18,883 bases of DNA. Origin: an uncultured Clostridia bacterium. GTDB taxonomy: Bacteria > Bacillota > Clostridia > TANB77 > CAG-508. Shown piece after piece: positions 1-7,305 of this stretch. The stretch spans positions 1-18,883 of the forward strand of contig CAORJJ010000039.1 in assembly GCA_948517135.1 (NCBI GenBank), in the 5' to 3' direction. Each line of letters starts with the position of its first letter. Position 1 is the first letter of the stretch. The position numbers were made by a program, and so were the translations under genes. The notes under the pieces are model-generated. The model saw only the letters and a program-made list of their open reading frames with translations, was not told the DNA's origin and did not search any database.

Positions 1-412
1 ATTAACACTTTATCATATAATTATTTTGATATAAAAAGTAGCCAAGTAAAAAGTAAAAAATTATCACAAAGAAAAATATCTAAAATAAAAAAGCTGATTT
101 ATATAGTTCTATTTTAAATAAAAATCTTAATTTGCCAATTGAAAAGTCACAACAGAAAATTTATAATGATTATTTTAAATATGAAATTATAATTGAGTTT
201 TATTTGTCAAACTTAAATCAAGATATATTGTTAGAAATGACAGATTCGGGATATCTTATATTTTGTGTTTGTAATATTCCATATTCTTTTAAAATTGGAG
301 AAAAGGATGTACTTGATTTTGTAGATTACTTCTTTAAATAGAATTCCCAGCAAAACTGGATGTATTTTAATAAGATTATATATAAGAAAAAGACAGATTT
401 TTCAATCTGTCT
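1..412. other. Left chromosomal flank of the element
   Basis: This very AT-rich stretch lies outside the left attachment repeat and would have adjoined the tRNA-Gln gene before insertion. It holds one weak reading frame (132-341) and, at its right edge, a strong terminator hairpin that I read as the original tRNA-Gln terminator. I see no recognisable gene here. Confidence 0.7.
132..341 (+). CDS. Possible small hypothetical protein or 3' gene remnant
   Basis: A 69-aa frame begins at TTG, and the same frame is open upstream to a stop at 81-83. No Shine-Dalgarno sequence precedes the TTG, so it may be a gene remnant and not a free-standing gene. The product is rich in Ile, Phe and Tyr and ends with an acidic-hydrophobic tail (DVLDFVDYFFK). 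I do not recognise a family. The frame lies on the chromosomal side of attL. Confidence 0.25.
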   Translation: MPIEKSQQKIYNDYFKYEIIIEFYLSNLNQDILLEMTDSGYLIFCVCNIPYSFKIGEKDVLDFVDYFFK

Positions 413-416
413 TTTT
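387..416 (-). terminator. Rho-independent terminator, presumed native terminator of tRNA-Gln
   Basis: A perfect 13-bp stem (AAAAAGACAGATT at 387-399 and its complement at 404-416) closes a 4-nt loop and has T-runs on both sides. On the minus strand it would follow directly after the tRNA-Gln CCA end if the element were removed, because its right edge merges into the 15-bp attachment repeat. Inference: the insertion separated the tRNA from this terminator by 14 kb. Confidence 0.8.
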
Positions 417-427
417 TGGCTGGGCTG
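413..427 (+). repeat. attL, left attachment repeat
   Basis: TTTTTGGCTGGGCTG here is identical to 14394-14408. At the right end the same bases form the 3' acceptor strand, discriminator and CCA of tRNA-Gln plus four flanking bases. This copy is therefore an 11-nt remnant of the tRNA 3' end (417-427). Identity stops sharply at both sides. This is the classic product of a tyrosine integrase using a tRNA 3' end. Confidence 0.88.
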
Positions 428-489
428 TCAAAAATGTAACCCTTTTCAACCCCTCTATTTCTGCGAAAAAATCGACTTAACTACTTGTT

Positions 490-509
490 GGGACACATTT
501 TTGGAACTC
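490..509 (+). repeat. Arm-type direct repeat, left copy
   Basis: GGGACACATTTTTGGAACTC matches 14217-14236 in 19 of 20 positions and in the same orientation. The centre lies about 80 bp from the attL core. A shorter copy of its first ten bases is at 14151-14160. The placement inside both ends fits integrase arm-binding sites; this is inferred from position. Confidence 0.6.
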
Positions 510-617
510 AATCAGGTAAGAAATAGCTTAAAACTCCGTTACTAACTAGGTTTAACCCATATATTAAATCTTTTTTATAATGTACTTAAATATTATTTTA
601 ACCCTATCATAGAAGCA

Positions 618-650
618 TATAAGTTGTCAAGTGCTACTTGACAACTTATA
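618..650. repeat. Perfect 15-bp inverted repeat with 3-nt loop
   Basis: TATAAGTTGTCAAGT at 618-632 pairs perfectly with 636-650 around GCT. It lies downstream of the 133-aa gene but has no proper U-run on that strand, so it is a weak terminator candidate. On the plus strand it is followed by an AT-rich CATTTATTTTATT. It could be a protein-binding site or a terminator. Confidence 0.5.
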
Positions 651-683
651 CATTTATTTTATTAAGTTATATTCCTTGATAGT

Positions 684-1086
684 TTAGAAATCTTTGCTTG
701 GTATGAATATTCCATTTCCACTTGAAACAGAGGTATTTTTGTTGATTTCCATTAGTTCCGTGTCTGTTAGTAAATGGGTGATAGGTATTAGTTTATTTAC
801 TTCTTTTTTCTTTGTTGGTGTGGAGTTTAGCATTGCTTTTTTACCTAATCCTTCACTATGGGCAAAGTAATCATCTTTCTTATGATAGTATTTGTTTATG
901 TATATAACTATTTGATTTTCACTGTTATAGCATATCGTAAACTTTAGGTAACTTTCCTCATCTAGTTCTATACATTTCATTAGTTGCTTTTCTCCATGAT
1001 ATAGGAAATATTCTAAGTCTAATTTCCAACCGATTTGAACATTTGGCATTGATTTTCTTTACTTGTTCTGTACTTATTTTAGGCAT
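684..1086 (-). CDS. Unknown 133-aa element protein with one CGGN quadruplet
   Basis: Translation is taken from the ATG at 1086, which has a strong Shine-Dalgarno (AAAGGAG) upstream. The triplet frame from there is broken at an in-frame CGG at residue 18 (CGGT, 1029-1032). Reading this as one glycine joins MPKISTEQVKKINAKCSN to GWKLDLEYFLYHGEK and gives 133 aa; the 403-nt length minus one base is divisible by three. The alternative ATG in the downstream frame at 1049 has no ribosome binding site and would lose the N-terminus. The protein is soluble and lysine-rich, with a tail resembling NGIFIPSKDF. I do not recognise the family. It is the last gene before the left arm and is separated from the integrase by a hairpin. 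Confidence 0.72.
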
Positions 1087-1228
1087 TGTTACTGCTCCTT
1101 TCTTATTTTTAATTTAATCGAAATCGGCAGTTTCTCACAAGTTCTAAGCTATTCATAAGATAGAATTCAAATTTTAATAAACCGTAAATATGAACCCAAA
1201 TATAAAAGTTTAAATAAGGTCAAAATAA

Positions 1229-1275
1229 GAGCAATAAATTAAGTTTCTCGATATTGAGTTCTTAATTTATTGCTC
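1229..1275 (-). terminator. Hairpin terminator after the integrase operon
   Basis: GAGCAATAAATTAAG (1229-1243) pairs with CTTAATTTATTGCTC (1261-1275), a 15-bp stem with a 17-nt loop. On the minus strand TTATTTTG follows it. A close relative with the same flank lies at 13587-13630, also after minus-strand genes, so this looks like a standard terminator of the element. Confidence 0.65.
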
Positions 1276-1281
1276 CCTTGG

Positions 1282-1388
1282 TTACATTCTTAGATACTTT
1301 TGATTAGATGTGAAGTAGACTACTTCGCCATTCTGCCAGTTACCATTTGGCTTGATACTGTTGATACAGTTTTTAAATCCTTGCTCAT
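1282..1388 (-). CDS. Small ORF joined by a possible -1 slip
   Basis: An ATG at 1388 overlaps the integrase stop (ATGA) and reads MSKDLK, then runs into GAT TTA AAA ACT. T TTA AAA is the consensus layout of a -1 slippery heptamer. A -1 slip there gives MSKDLKNCINSIKPNGNW and on to NQKYLRM, 35 aa ending in TAA. Without a slip the frame stops after 23 codons. The joined product looks protein-like (NGEVVYFTSNQKYLRM). A one-base homopolymer deletion would look the same, and the peptide is not recognised. Confidence 0.35.
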
Positions 1389-3095
1389 TTTAATTGAAAT
1401 TGACTTATTCCACAAGTTTTAGGCTTATTTAGTATTCTATAATGTATCGCAGCAATCTGTACTGGTTGTATTGTTTGGTTTTCTTTGCATTTGTTAGCAT
1501 TATGAATTATTTGTAGCAGATTCTGCGTTGTCTGTAAATAGTTAAAAGTATATTCATAATTATTGTTATATCCAGTATTCCTTTTGATATTTCTAGTTTG
1601 TGTTTTGAATTGGTCTAAGGTGCTTAATAGGGAATAGATTAGGTCTAGCTTTAATTGGCTATCTTGATTTGCAGATACCCCTTGTCCTGTTTTTGATAAT
1701 TCTAATATAATATCTTTTACTTGTTCCTCCAATTTAGGGATATTAGCAAGTCTTATTAGTTCTTGTTTGAATATTTTGACTGTGCTTTCTTCTAAAGTAT
1801 TAAGGTCTAGTTCTTGTATTTTCTTGAATAAAGCCTCCATATCTTCACTTGTTCCCTCATAAGTTAGATAGGTTATAAATTCGTCAATTGTTTCTGCCGT
1901 TAATTGTTGCATAGATTGTTCAGCTTCTGCATAAATATCATAGGTTGTAGCCATTTTTGCGTGTCCTAGTAGCATTTGGAGAGCCTTAGGTTCTGCTTTC
2001 AGTAAAACTCCGTAAAGAAGCATATAGATGCCTTAATTGATATTGAAAAACCTCCGAAGTATTGACGGTCGTAAATTTTCCGTTCGGTTTCTTCTTTTTA
2101 TATGTTGTTGGTCTTATTCCTGCATTTTTACATATCTTCTTGAAATGTGCATTTAGAGTTGCCACAGCTATTAGCTTTCCGTCATTGGAGAATACTAGAC
2201 TTTCAGGGTCATTTTCATTTACTCTAGGTTCCAATATTTCTTTGAGTAGGGGCGTTATAAAGAGTGTCCTTTCTGCATTTTCTGTTTTGCCGTTCCTCGT
2301 CATCTAGGATAGTTTTATCGTTCCCATCTCTAGTTAGTGAACCTTTTAATTTTATTTGACCGTTCTTTCATTTTGCACTTTTTTGACTTTAAGGCAAGAC
2401 ATTCGCCCGGTCGAACCCCTGTTAGAGTGATAAACCATAGTTCATCTTTATATTTGTCAGTTTCAATCGTTAATTGTTTAAGAAATTTCTTCGTTTCTTC
2501 TATATCCAGTGGGGACACCTTGCGAGTTTTCTTTCCAGCTTTTGGTCGTTTCACTTTAGTTTTAGTCTTGAACGGACTTTGTTCAAGAGTTAATTTATCA
2601 TTATCAACAGCATAGAAGAAAGTTTGTCTTGTAACACTAAATATTTTATCCAAATATGATTGACTGTACTTATATTTTCCGTTCGGTTTCTTCATATTAG
2701 CAAACTTCTTTAAGTCTGATTTTATTTCTTCTGCCGTTATCTTCTGAATTGGTCTACTGGCAAAGGAAGTTTGAGAAATAAGTTCTGCTGTTCTCTTTTT
2801 TCTAAGCATAGAACCGTGGTTTTAGTTCTCGATTGTCTTCTTGTTCCTTTAACATATCATTCATTACTTGATTAAACGTATCAGGTACTTTCTCTATATA
2901 TGTTCCATATTTCAAAGCTCTTTGTATTTCACGGTGGTTGTCTATTACTTCTTGTAATGTTGCTCCGATAAACTGGTCGCCTTTTACCAGTATTAGGGTC
3001 TGTATATAATATTCGCCACCTTTTCCTAGCTTTATCATACCAAGGTTTACTACCGTTCGCCGGTTCTTCCTTTTTACTCCTGTATTTATACTCAT
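1385..3095 (-). CDS. int: Tyrosine recombinase (integrase), written with seven CGGN quadruplets
   Basis: The start is the ATG at 3095, behind AGAGGAG. Triplet reading breaks seven times, each at an in-frame CGG: 3059-3062, 3052-3055, 2964-2967, 2813-2816, 2359-2362, 2289-2292 and 2009-2012. Reading each CGGN as glycine gives one 567-aa protein (1711 nt minus 7 divides by three). Domains in order: N-terminal arm-binding region with KPWYDKARKRWRILY and TDPNTGKRR (about 15-40); core-binding SAM-like region (about 65-185); catalytic domain with TGVRPGECLALK (Arg227), QLRH (Arg353, His354), LLGH (His376) and nucleophile YDIY (Tyr386). About 180 extra residues follow the catalytic tyrosine, longer than in Tn916-type integrases. 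It catalyses integration and excision at tRNA-Gln. It lies about 1 kb from attL and is transcribed toward it, behind the repressor and a 42-aa ORF. Confidence 0.9.
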
Positions 3096-3255
3096 TGTTA
3101 CATACTCCTCTGTACCACGAAAAGAACCTACATTGTGATATTGTCATCTGTTGGCTTATATGTTCTTTCAGGTATTAGATTTTAAACTGCTAGTGTAATT
3201 TACGTATTATAATTTCACTCACAGTTTGGTATGTAATAATAATAAATCCAAACTA

Positions 3256-3384
3256 TTATTCTAATCTATTGCTTACAACTTTTATAAACTTCATTATACG
3301 TTTACCGTCCTTTCGATTGAATTTTATAATAATATAGAAGTCTTTATTTCGACTTTTTAACTGTCGTAAGCTTGGTTGCTCCAT
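3256..3384 (-). CDS. Possible 42-aa basic protein
   Basis: The ATG at 3384 lies about ten bases after the stop of the repressor gene. The product is MEQPSLRQLKSRNKDFYIII and on to KVVSNRLE, 42 aa and strongly basic. No clear Shine-Dalgarno is present, so it would depend on translational coupling. It sits between regulator and integrase, a common place for small regulators of integration. I do not recognise it, and the call rests on position and composition. Confidence 0.4.
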   Translation of the reverse strand: MEQPSLRQLKSRNKDFYIIIKFNRKDGKRIMKFIKVVSNRLE

Positions 3385-3394
3385 ATTGCTTTTA

Positions 3395-4201
3395 TTATCT
3401 ATTATCGTGTACTTCATTAAAATATCTTTGTATATTATAAAAATATCTGTTATCTTTTACAATTTTAATCATCATATCTTGTATAGAATTATTTAACCCT
3501 CTATCTATTTTGTGTAGTAAATATTCTTCAAACTCTTTAAGCATTTCTTGAAATCTTGTTATATTGTCAAATTCAATATTTACTTCTTTACCATTACTGT
3601 AACTAACTAGATTCTCACATTCCTTTATAATAATATCATATCTATTTGCCCAATGCTGATATACTAGGAAATCTAAATATTTATAATATTCTCCTTTGTA
3701 ATAACATACATATTCTACATATTCTAATAAGAATTTTATTTTTGATATTTCTGCCTTGTTCAAGGCAGTTTTACTTTTAACCTTAATGGAAATCTTATCT
3801 AATATTTCTTTTAAAATGTTATTATTAACATAAGTTACAAATATATATGGGTTTAAGTCATTTGATACATTTTGAGATTTTATCTCGTCCATAAACTTAT
3901 CAAACGAACCTAGAGTATTGTTGTCCCATTCTTTAATATCATAATTATTTGAAATATCGCTTTTTCCTTCAACTCTTCCTAATAAATAATCTAATGAGAC
4001 TTCTAATATATCGGCAACTTTTATTAAGTTTGCAACTGTAAGGCTTCTGCCTTCCTTGTTACTTTCTACATAATTAAGGGTTTGCCTTTGAACTCCTATT
4101 GTATCAGCTAGTTGCTCTACTGACATTCCTTTTGACATTCTCGCCTCTGTTAATCTTCTTGCTAGAATTTCTGTATAAGTATTGTTTCCTTTTTCTTCCA
4201 T
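3395..4201 (-). CDS. Xre/CI-like repressor with a long unknown C-terminal domain
   Basis: The 268-aa protein starts at 4201 behind AGGAGA. Residues about 9-66 form a HTH_3 domain: RLTEARMSKGMSVEQLADTI, then GVQRQTLNYVESNKEGR and a third helix region ending VSLDYLLGR. The remaining 190 residues are helical and aromatic-rich with no peptidase Ser/Lys signature that I can see, so it does not look like a LexA-type self-cleaving repressor. It is divergent from the excisionase-helicase operon and shares a regulatory region with GTTAC repeats that overlap the opposing promoter. It most likely holds the element quiescent and controls its own synthesis. It has no CGG codon, so it can be made without quadruplet decoding. 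Confidence 0.85.
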   Translation of the reverse strand: MEEKGNNTYTEILARRLTEARMSKGMSVEQLADTIGVQRQTLNYVESNKEGRSLTVANLIKVADILEVSLDYLLGRVEGKSDISNNYDIKEWDNNTLGSFDKFMDEIKSQNVSNDLNPYIFVTYVNNNILKEILDKISIKVKSKTALNKAEISKIKFLLEYVEYVCYYKGEYYKYLDFLVYQHWANRYDIIIKECENLVSYSNGKEVNIEFDNITRFQEMLKEFEEYLLHKIDRGLNNSIQDMMIKIVKDNRYFYNIQRYFNEVHDNR

Positions 4202-4218
4202 TTTAACATATCTCCTAT

Positions 4219-4307
4219 CATCTTTGTTACTTTTTTAAAAAAGATGTAACTTTTTTGTTATTTTTTCTTGACAACAAATTCGTTACTTGTTATAATCATA
4301 TAGTAAC
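4219..4307. promoter_or_regulatory. Operator region with GTTAC/GTAAC inverted repeats
   Basis: GTTAC at 4226-4230 faces GTAAC at 4246-4250, inside a larger inverted repeat of CATCTTT (4219-4225) and AAAGATG (4240-4246). A second pair, GTTAC at 4282-4286 and GTAAC at 4303-4307, straddles the -10 box of the plus-strand promoter. This geometry fits a repressor that blocks polymerase, most likely the Xre protein next door. The assignment of repressor to site is inferred. Confidence 0.6.
4268..4296 (+). promoter_or_regulatory. Sigma-A promoter of the excisionase-helicase operon
   Basis: TTGACA (4268-4273) and TATAAT (4291-4296), both perfect consensus, are separated by 17 bp. An operator half-site (GTTAC) lies in the spacer. 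It reads toward the excisionase-like gene that starts 72 bp downstream of the -10 box. Confidence 0.85.
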
Positions 4308-4367
4308 ATACCTGTTAAGGTTTGTCAACCTTATACAGAAATATTTTTTAGAAAGGAGATTTTTAAT

Positions 4368-4649
4368 ATGGCTAATTCTGTTACAGTAGAAGAAATCGCA
4401 GAATTACTACTGCAGATTTTACAATCTACCAAAGATTCAACCTATGATGTTACCAAAGAGAAGTTGCTTACTGTTGAACAGATTTGTAATTTGACACGGC
4501 TTTAAGGAACGGCTTTATTCGTTCTGAATTACACAAAGGCAATCTTGCTTATGAGAAATATCGGTCGTGGGGAAATTCGCATTTCTGAAACAGCATATAA
4601 GAATTATAGGGCTATTGCTCGTGATAGAGGGGAGGGTATCAATGGGTAA
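4368..4649 (+). CDS. Excisionase-like HTH protein, written with three CGGN quadruplets
   Basis: The ATG at 4368 follows a strong AAAGGAG. Triplet reading stops after 44 codons at ACA CGG CTT TAA. Reading CGGC at 4497-4500, CGGC at 4510-4513 and CGGT at 4562-4565 as glycine yields 92 aa ending at TAA 4647-4649 (282 nt minus 3 divides by three). The second half is a winged-helix HTH_17/excisionase-type domain: LLTVEQICNLTG, FIRSELHKGNLAYEKY, GRGEIRIS. In that family the position before R.(E/W).RIS is usually glycine (VGRxxRI), matching the third site. Its stop overlaps the next gene's ATG by 8 nt, so translation is coupled. Likely role: DNA-bending excisionase or activator. It is too short in any single frame to be found by normal gene calling. 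Confidence 0.8.
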
Positions 4650-4875
4650 AACTATAGATAAGGAATTATATCGTGAGATTTTACGTGATATGTTAGAAGA
4701 TTTAGAGACAGATGATGTTTGCTGGATAGAGTGTCCTTTGGAAGCTGACGGCAAAGATAAAGTTTGCAGTTGCGAAGTTAATTACACAACAGGTCAATTC
4801 TATTGCCATAATTGTCATAGATTTGGCACTATTGCTGAACTACACCAGTTACAGCAAAATAAATTTTTATTATAA
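4642..4875 (+). CDS. Stand-alone primase-type zinc ribbon protein
   Basis: This 77-aa protein starts within the end of the excisionase-like gene, with GGGGAGGG as ribosome binding site. Cysteines at 27, 31, 42, 44, 55 and 58 and histidines at 56 and 59 form a ribbon; the tail QFYCHNCHRFGTIAEL matches the pattern of the CHC2 zinc finger of DnaG-type primases (CFxCxxxGd). The TOPRIM catalytic part is missing, so it is probably a DNA-recognition subunit for the helicase encoded 15 bp downstream. It has no in-frame CGG; the only CGG (GAC GGC) is out of frame and is read normally. Confidence 0.65.
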   Translation: MGKTIDKELYREILRDMLEDLETDDVCWIECPLEADGKDKVCSCEVNYTTGQFYCHNCHRFGTIAELHQLQQNKFLL

Positions 4876-4890
4876 AGGAGGGGTTTAGAT

Positions 4891-6544
4891 ATGAATTCTA
4901 ACAGTGAAATAGAGGAACCAACTTTGGACAGTGCAGTTCCTCAAAATAACTCTACGGAGACAGAAGTTCATTCTTCTGCTCCTGCTACTAATGATAATTA
5001 TACATCAAATGAAACGCAAAATCAAGCTACTTCTAATAATAGTAGTAGCAAACCTCAAATTCCTAACTTCTTTGGCAGTACAGGACATTTTAAGCATAGT
5101 GTGTTTGCTCAATTTGCACATATACAACGTATCAATGGTACAAATCATATTTATAAAGGTTCAACTACCGGTACTTATGTATGTGATGATGACTTAATTC
5201 AGTTTGCTATACAAAGTTATGTACCAAGATTTAACTTTGCCCAAGCTAAAGAAGAAGTAAAACAACTTAGCATTACTACTAAGATGTCAGAACGTACAGA
5301 AAGTTCTAGTAATTTTGTAGGGTGTGCTAATGGGGCATATGACATAAATACTTCTGACTTTAAAGAATTTAAGGACTGCACTGCTACTGATTTCATCTTA
5401 ACTAATAAATTAAGTGTAGAGTATTCCCCCAATATACCTACTTCAAATGAAACAGTAGATACATTCATAAATGAGACTACAGGTTATGACCCAAAGTTAC
5501 GGATTGTTTGTATGGGAAGTTTCGGGAGCCTGTTTATGCAGATGTAGTCTTCCGTTAGCTTTTGCTCTAACTGGGGATAGTTCTACTAATGGTAATGACG
5601 GCAGAGATGTTTTGTTAGATATGATTAGTGCTAGTGCTGGAGAATGTGTCTCATTTAAAACTTTACAGGAACTTACTACTGATAAGTCATTTCATTCTTT
5701 ATACAGTAAGACCTGTAACATTTCGAATGAACAACGTCCAAGCAAAATGAGTAATATCAATAAGTTAGTAGGACTTATTCGTGGTAATAAAGTTTTACCT
5801 TCTAAAGAATTTGGTGGCTTAACTTTTACACCATATACTACATTATTATTTAATGTTAGAGATATTAGAGATTTTGACGGAGTATTCTCCGAATTAGGCG
5901 AATATTTTAAGGTTATTCCATTTAAGAATCAACTAAATGTGGATAAATCTTTTAAGGACACTTTACTATCGACTGAAAACTTACAGTATTTTACTTTTAA
6001 GGCATTAGACGCATTTTCTAAAGTTCTACAACGTGGTAGCTTTACTATTCCTGCTGTTGTAGAAGAAGCTACTAACAATTACTTATTGAATAATAATAGT
6101 GCTAGGGAATTTATTATTGAAAATCCTATATTTTATATTGAGAGAAAATCAACTTATTATAAGGACTATTGCGATTGGTGCGACAGTAATAATAAACGTC
6201 CTGTTGACTGTTCTCCATTTGGTAAAGAAGTTTTGAAGTCTGGATATTTGACGGATAGATATTCAATCGGTGGCGGTAGACGTCCTTGTTATTATAAGAC
6301 AAAAGATTTTAATGTTGATAAACTTTTTGATGAATATGCAGGTACTATTGAAGCAAATTCGGTTGAGATAATTCGTAATAACGGCACTTATTCAAAGGGG
6401 AATTTTATCGAGGCTTTTATAGACTTTTTTCGTAGAAATACTCTTGAGGATATGGACGAGAAATCTCTAACTGAACAAGATGACGTAAACGATAGAATAG
6501 AACAAGCAGTAGCTAGTTTAGAAAATGTTACTTTAGCAAAATAA
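4891..6544 (+). CDS. D5-like SF3 helicase/replication protein with one CGGN quadruplet
   Basis: The start at 4891 has AAAGGAGGGG upstream. The triplet frame breaks once, at CGGA 5500-5503 (after YDPKL, residue 204). Reading it as glycine joins TGYDPKL to GLFVWEVSGACLC and gives 550 aa; 1654 nt minus one divides by three. The first 60 residues are a low-complexity Ser/Thr/Asn tail. Then comes a primase-like stretch with NFVGCANGAYDINTSDF and the SF3/D5 helicase region: ALTGDSSTNGNDGRD in the Walker A place, KLVGLIRGNKVLPSKEFGG, and TLLFNVRDI (sensor-like Asn). The Walker A lacks the usual GK(S/T): it reads NGNDGRD. The C-terminus may be a DNA-binding module. It probably starts replication of the excised element. 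Ten out-of-frame CGGs in this gene cause no shift. Confidence 0.8.
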
Positions 6545-6602
6545 TTTTTATTGATTTGCACCGTGGCACGTATGGTTACTATGGCAGAGAAATTTTATTT
6601 TT

Positions 6603-6637
6603 GGGGGTTAGGTTTATTCCTAACTCCTTTTATATTT
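6603..6637 (+). terminator. Terminator of the excisionase-helicase operon
   Basis: GGGGGTTAGG pairs with CCTAACTCC (one G-T pair) around TTTATT, followed by TTTTATATTTT. It lies 60 bp after the helicase stop. Confidence 0.7.
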
Positions 6638-7030
6638 TATTTAACTTTCTTATATTTGGAAATTTTATAATGATGTTTACAGGGTGCTTTGGTATGGTTT
6701 CAATCTTATTTGGTCTGTTTGGATAGTTCCAGTTGCTTTTGATTTTGACTACTACATTTACGAGGGCATTTCCTAGTAGGTGTCTTGCATTGGAGAATTT
6801 GAGAATAGAAATGTATAATTCCCACTTAATTTTACAGTTCTATTCTCTTAACCTTGATTTATCATTCTTGAGATGTAACAGGGAGATATACCTGTTTTCT
6901 CCTTGGGAAGATTTTAGTCATATTAGCTTGTTTTAATGAGTGTATAGTATCTTCTACACTCTGTTTACGTTTTTATATTATTTAATATATATATAATACA
7001 AGTGGCAAAGTGGTTCTTTCCATTAAATCC

Positions 7031-7053
7031 TGTATCAAAAAATTTTTGATACA
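7031..7053. repeat. Perfect palindrome with 11-bp arms
   Basis: TGTATCAAAAA (7031-7041) and TTTTTGATACA (7043-7053) flank a single A. It sits ten bases before the TTGTTCATTGGG motif that is shared with the other intergenic region. It may be a protein-binding site. Confidence 0.5.
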
Positions 7054-7188
7054 TAGCTCTATTTGTTCATTGGGGATAGACGGCACAAAAAATACGTCAA
7101 TTTGGGCACTTTTCCATCTAATAAAATAAATAAAACGTAGATTGGTAGTTTTGTGGCAAAAAAGCTAAAATAAGCTTAATAAAATAGA

Positions 7189-7222
7189 AATAGAAAGTTA
7201 TTTTAAATTATAACTTTCTATT
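7189..7222 (-). terminator. Terminator of the minus-strand replication operon
   Basis: AATAGAAAGTTAT (7189-7201) pairs perfectly with 7210-7222 across an 8-nt loop. On the minus strand it is followed by TCTATTTTATT. It is about 85 bp after the stop of the DnaB-like gene. Confidence 0.6.
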
Positions 7223-7305
7223 ATTGGGGGTATGTCTTTTCCTAAGATGTAAAATGACTGACATTTATATTATTACTTAATTTGTGAATCTTGTCTATTC
7301 ATTCT

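Larger units (their letters stand above)
428..683. other. Left arm of the element, non-coding
   Basis: There is no credible gene. The stretch holds several TAACCC/CAACCCC motifs (437-442, 447-453, 553-558, 599-604), the 20-bp arm repeat at 490-509 and a long perfect hairpin at 618-650. Such a cluster near attL is where integrase and excisionase arm sites are expected. Confidence 0.5.
6545..7305. other. Long intergenic region with iteron-like repeats and hairpins
   Basis: No convincing gene lies in these 760 bp. It holds three 9-bp units of the type TATGGCANN (6562-6588), a terminator for the helicase operon (about 6603-6637), a stem-loop GAGTGTA...TACACTC (6938-6961), an AT-only tract near 6975-6999, a 23-bp inverted repeat at 7031-7053, the motif TTGTTCATTGGG (7063-7074) and a terminator for the opposing operon (7189-7222). 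The order AATGAGTGTATAG, AT tract, TTGTTCATTGGG, GGCAC is repeated at 10666-10801. A replication origin or duplicated control region is possible. Confidence 0.5.

Noticed and set aside
360..545. 61-aa plus-strand ORF over the left att site
   Set aside because: It spans a terminator and the attachment repeat, has no ribosome binding site and resembles no protein.
2400..2430. tRNA-like T-loop in the element (GGTTCGACC on the minus strand)
   Set aside because: It lies inside the integrase active-site coding sequence and no cloverleaf can be drawn around it.
2062..2615. Plus-strand ORFs at 2062-2307 and 2337-2615
   Set aside because: They are antisense shadows of the integrase gene.
1385..3147. 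Integrase as a decayed pseudogene with random frameshifts
   Set aside because: All seven breaks are at in-frame CGG, all are +1, and no stop or other damage exists between them. Random decay would give mixed indels, stops and both shift directions.
2929..3147. Separate 72-aa ORF upstream of the integrase
   Set aside because: Only its middle (SKPWYDKARK...TGKRR) is integrase; its N-terminal part overlaps the real ribosome binding site and start in another frame.
4931..5468. ORFs at 4931-5197 (+) and 5217-5468 (-)
   Set aside because: They are other-frame shadows of the helicase gene.
6733..6936. 67-aa plus-strand ORF in the long intergenic region
   Set aside because: It has no ribosome binding site, an odd composition and no partner genes; it is most likely chance.
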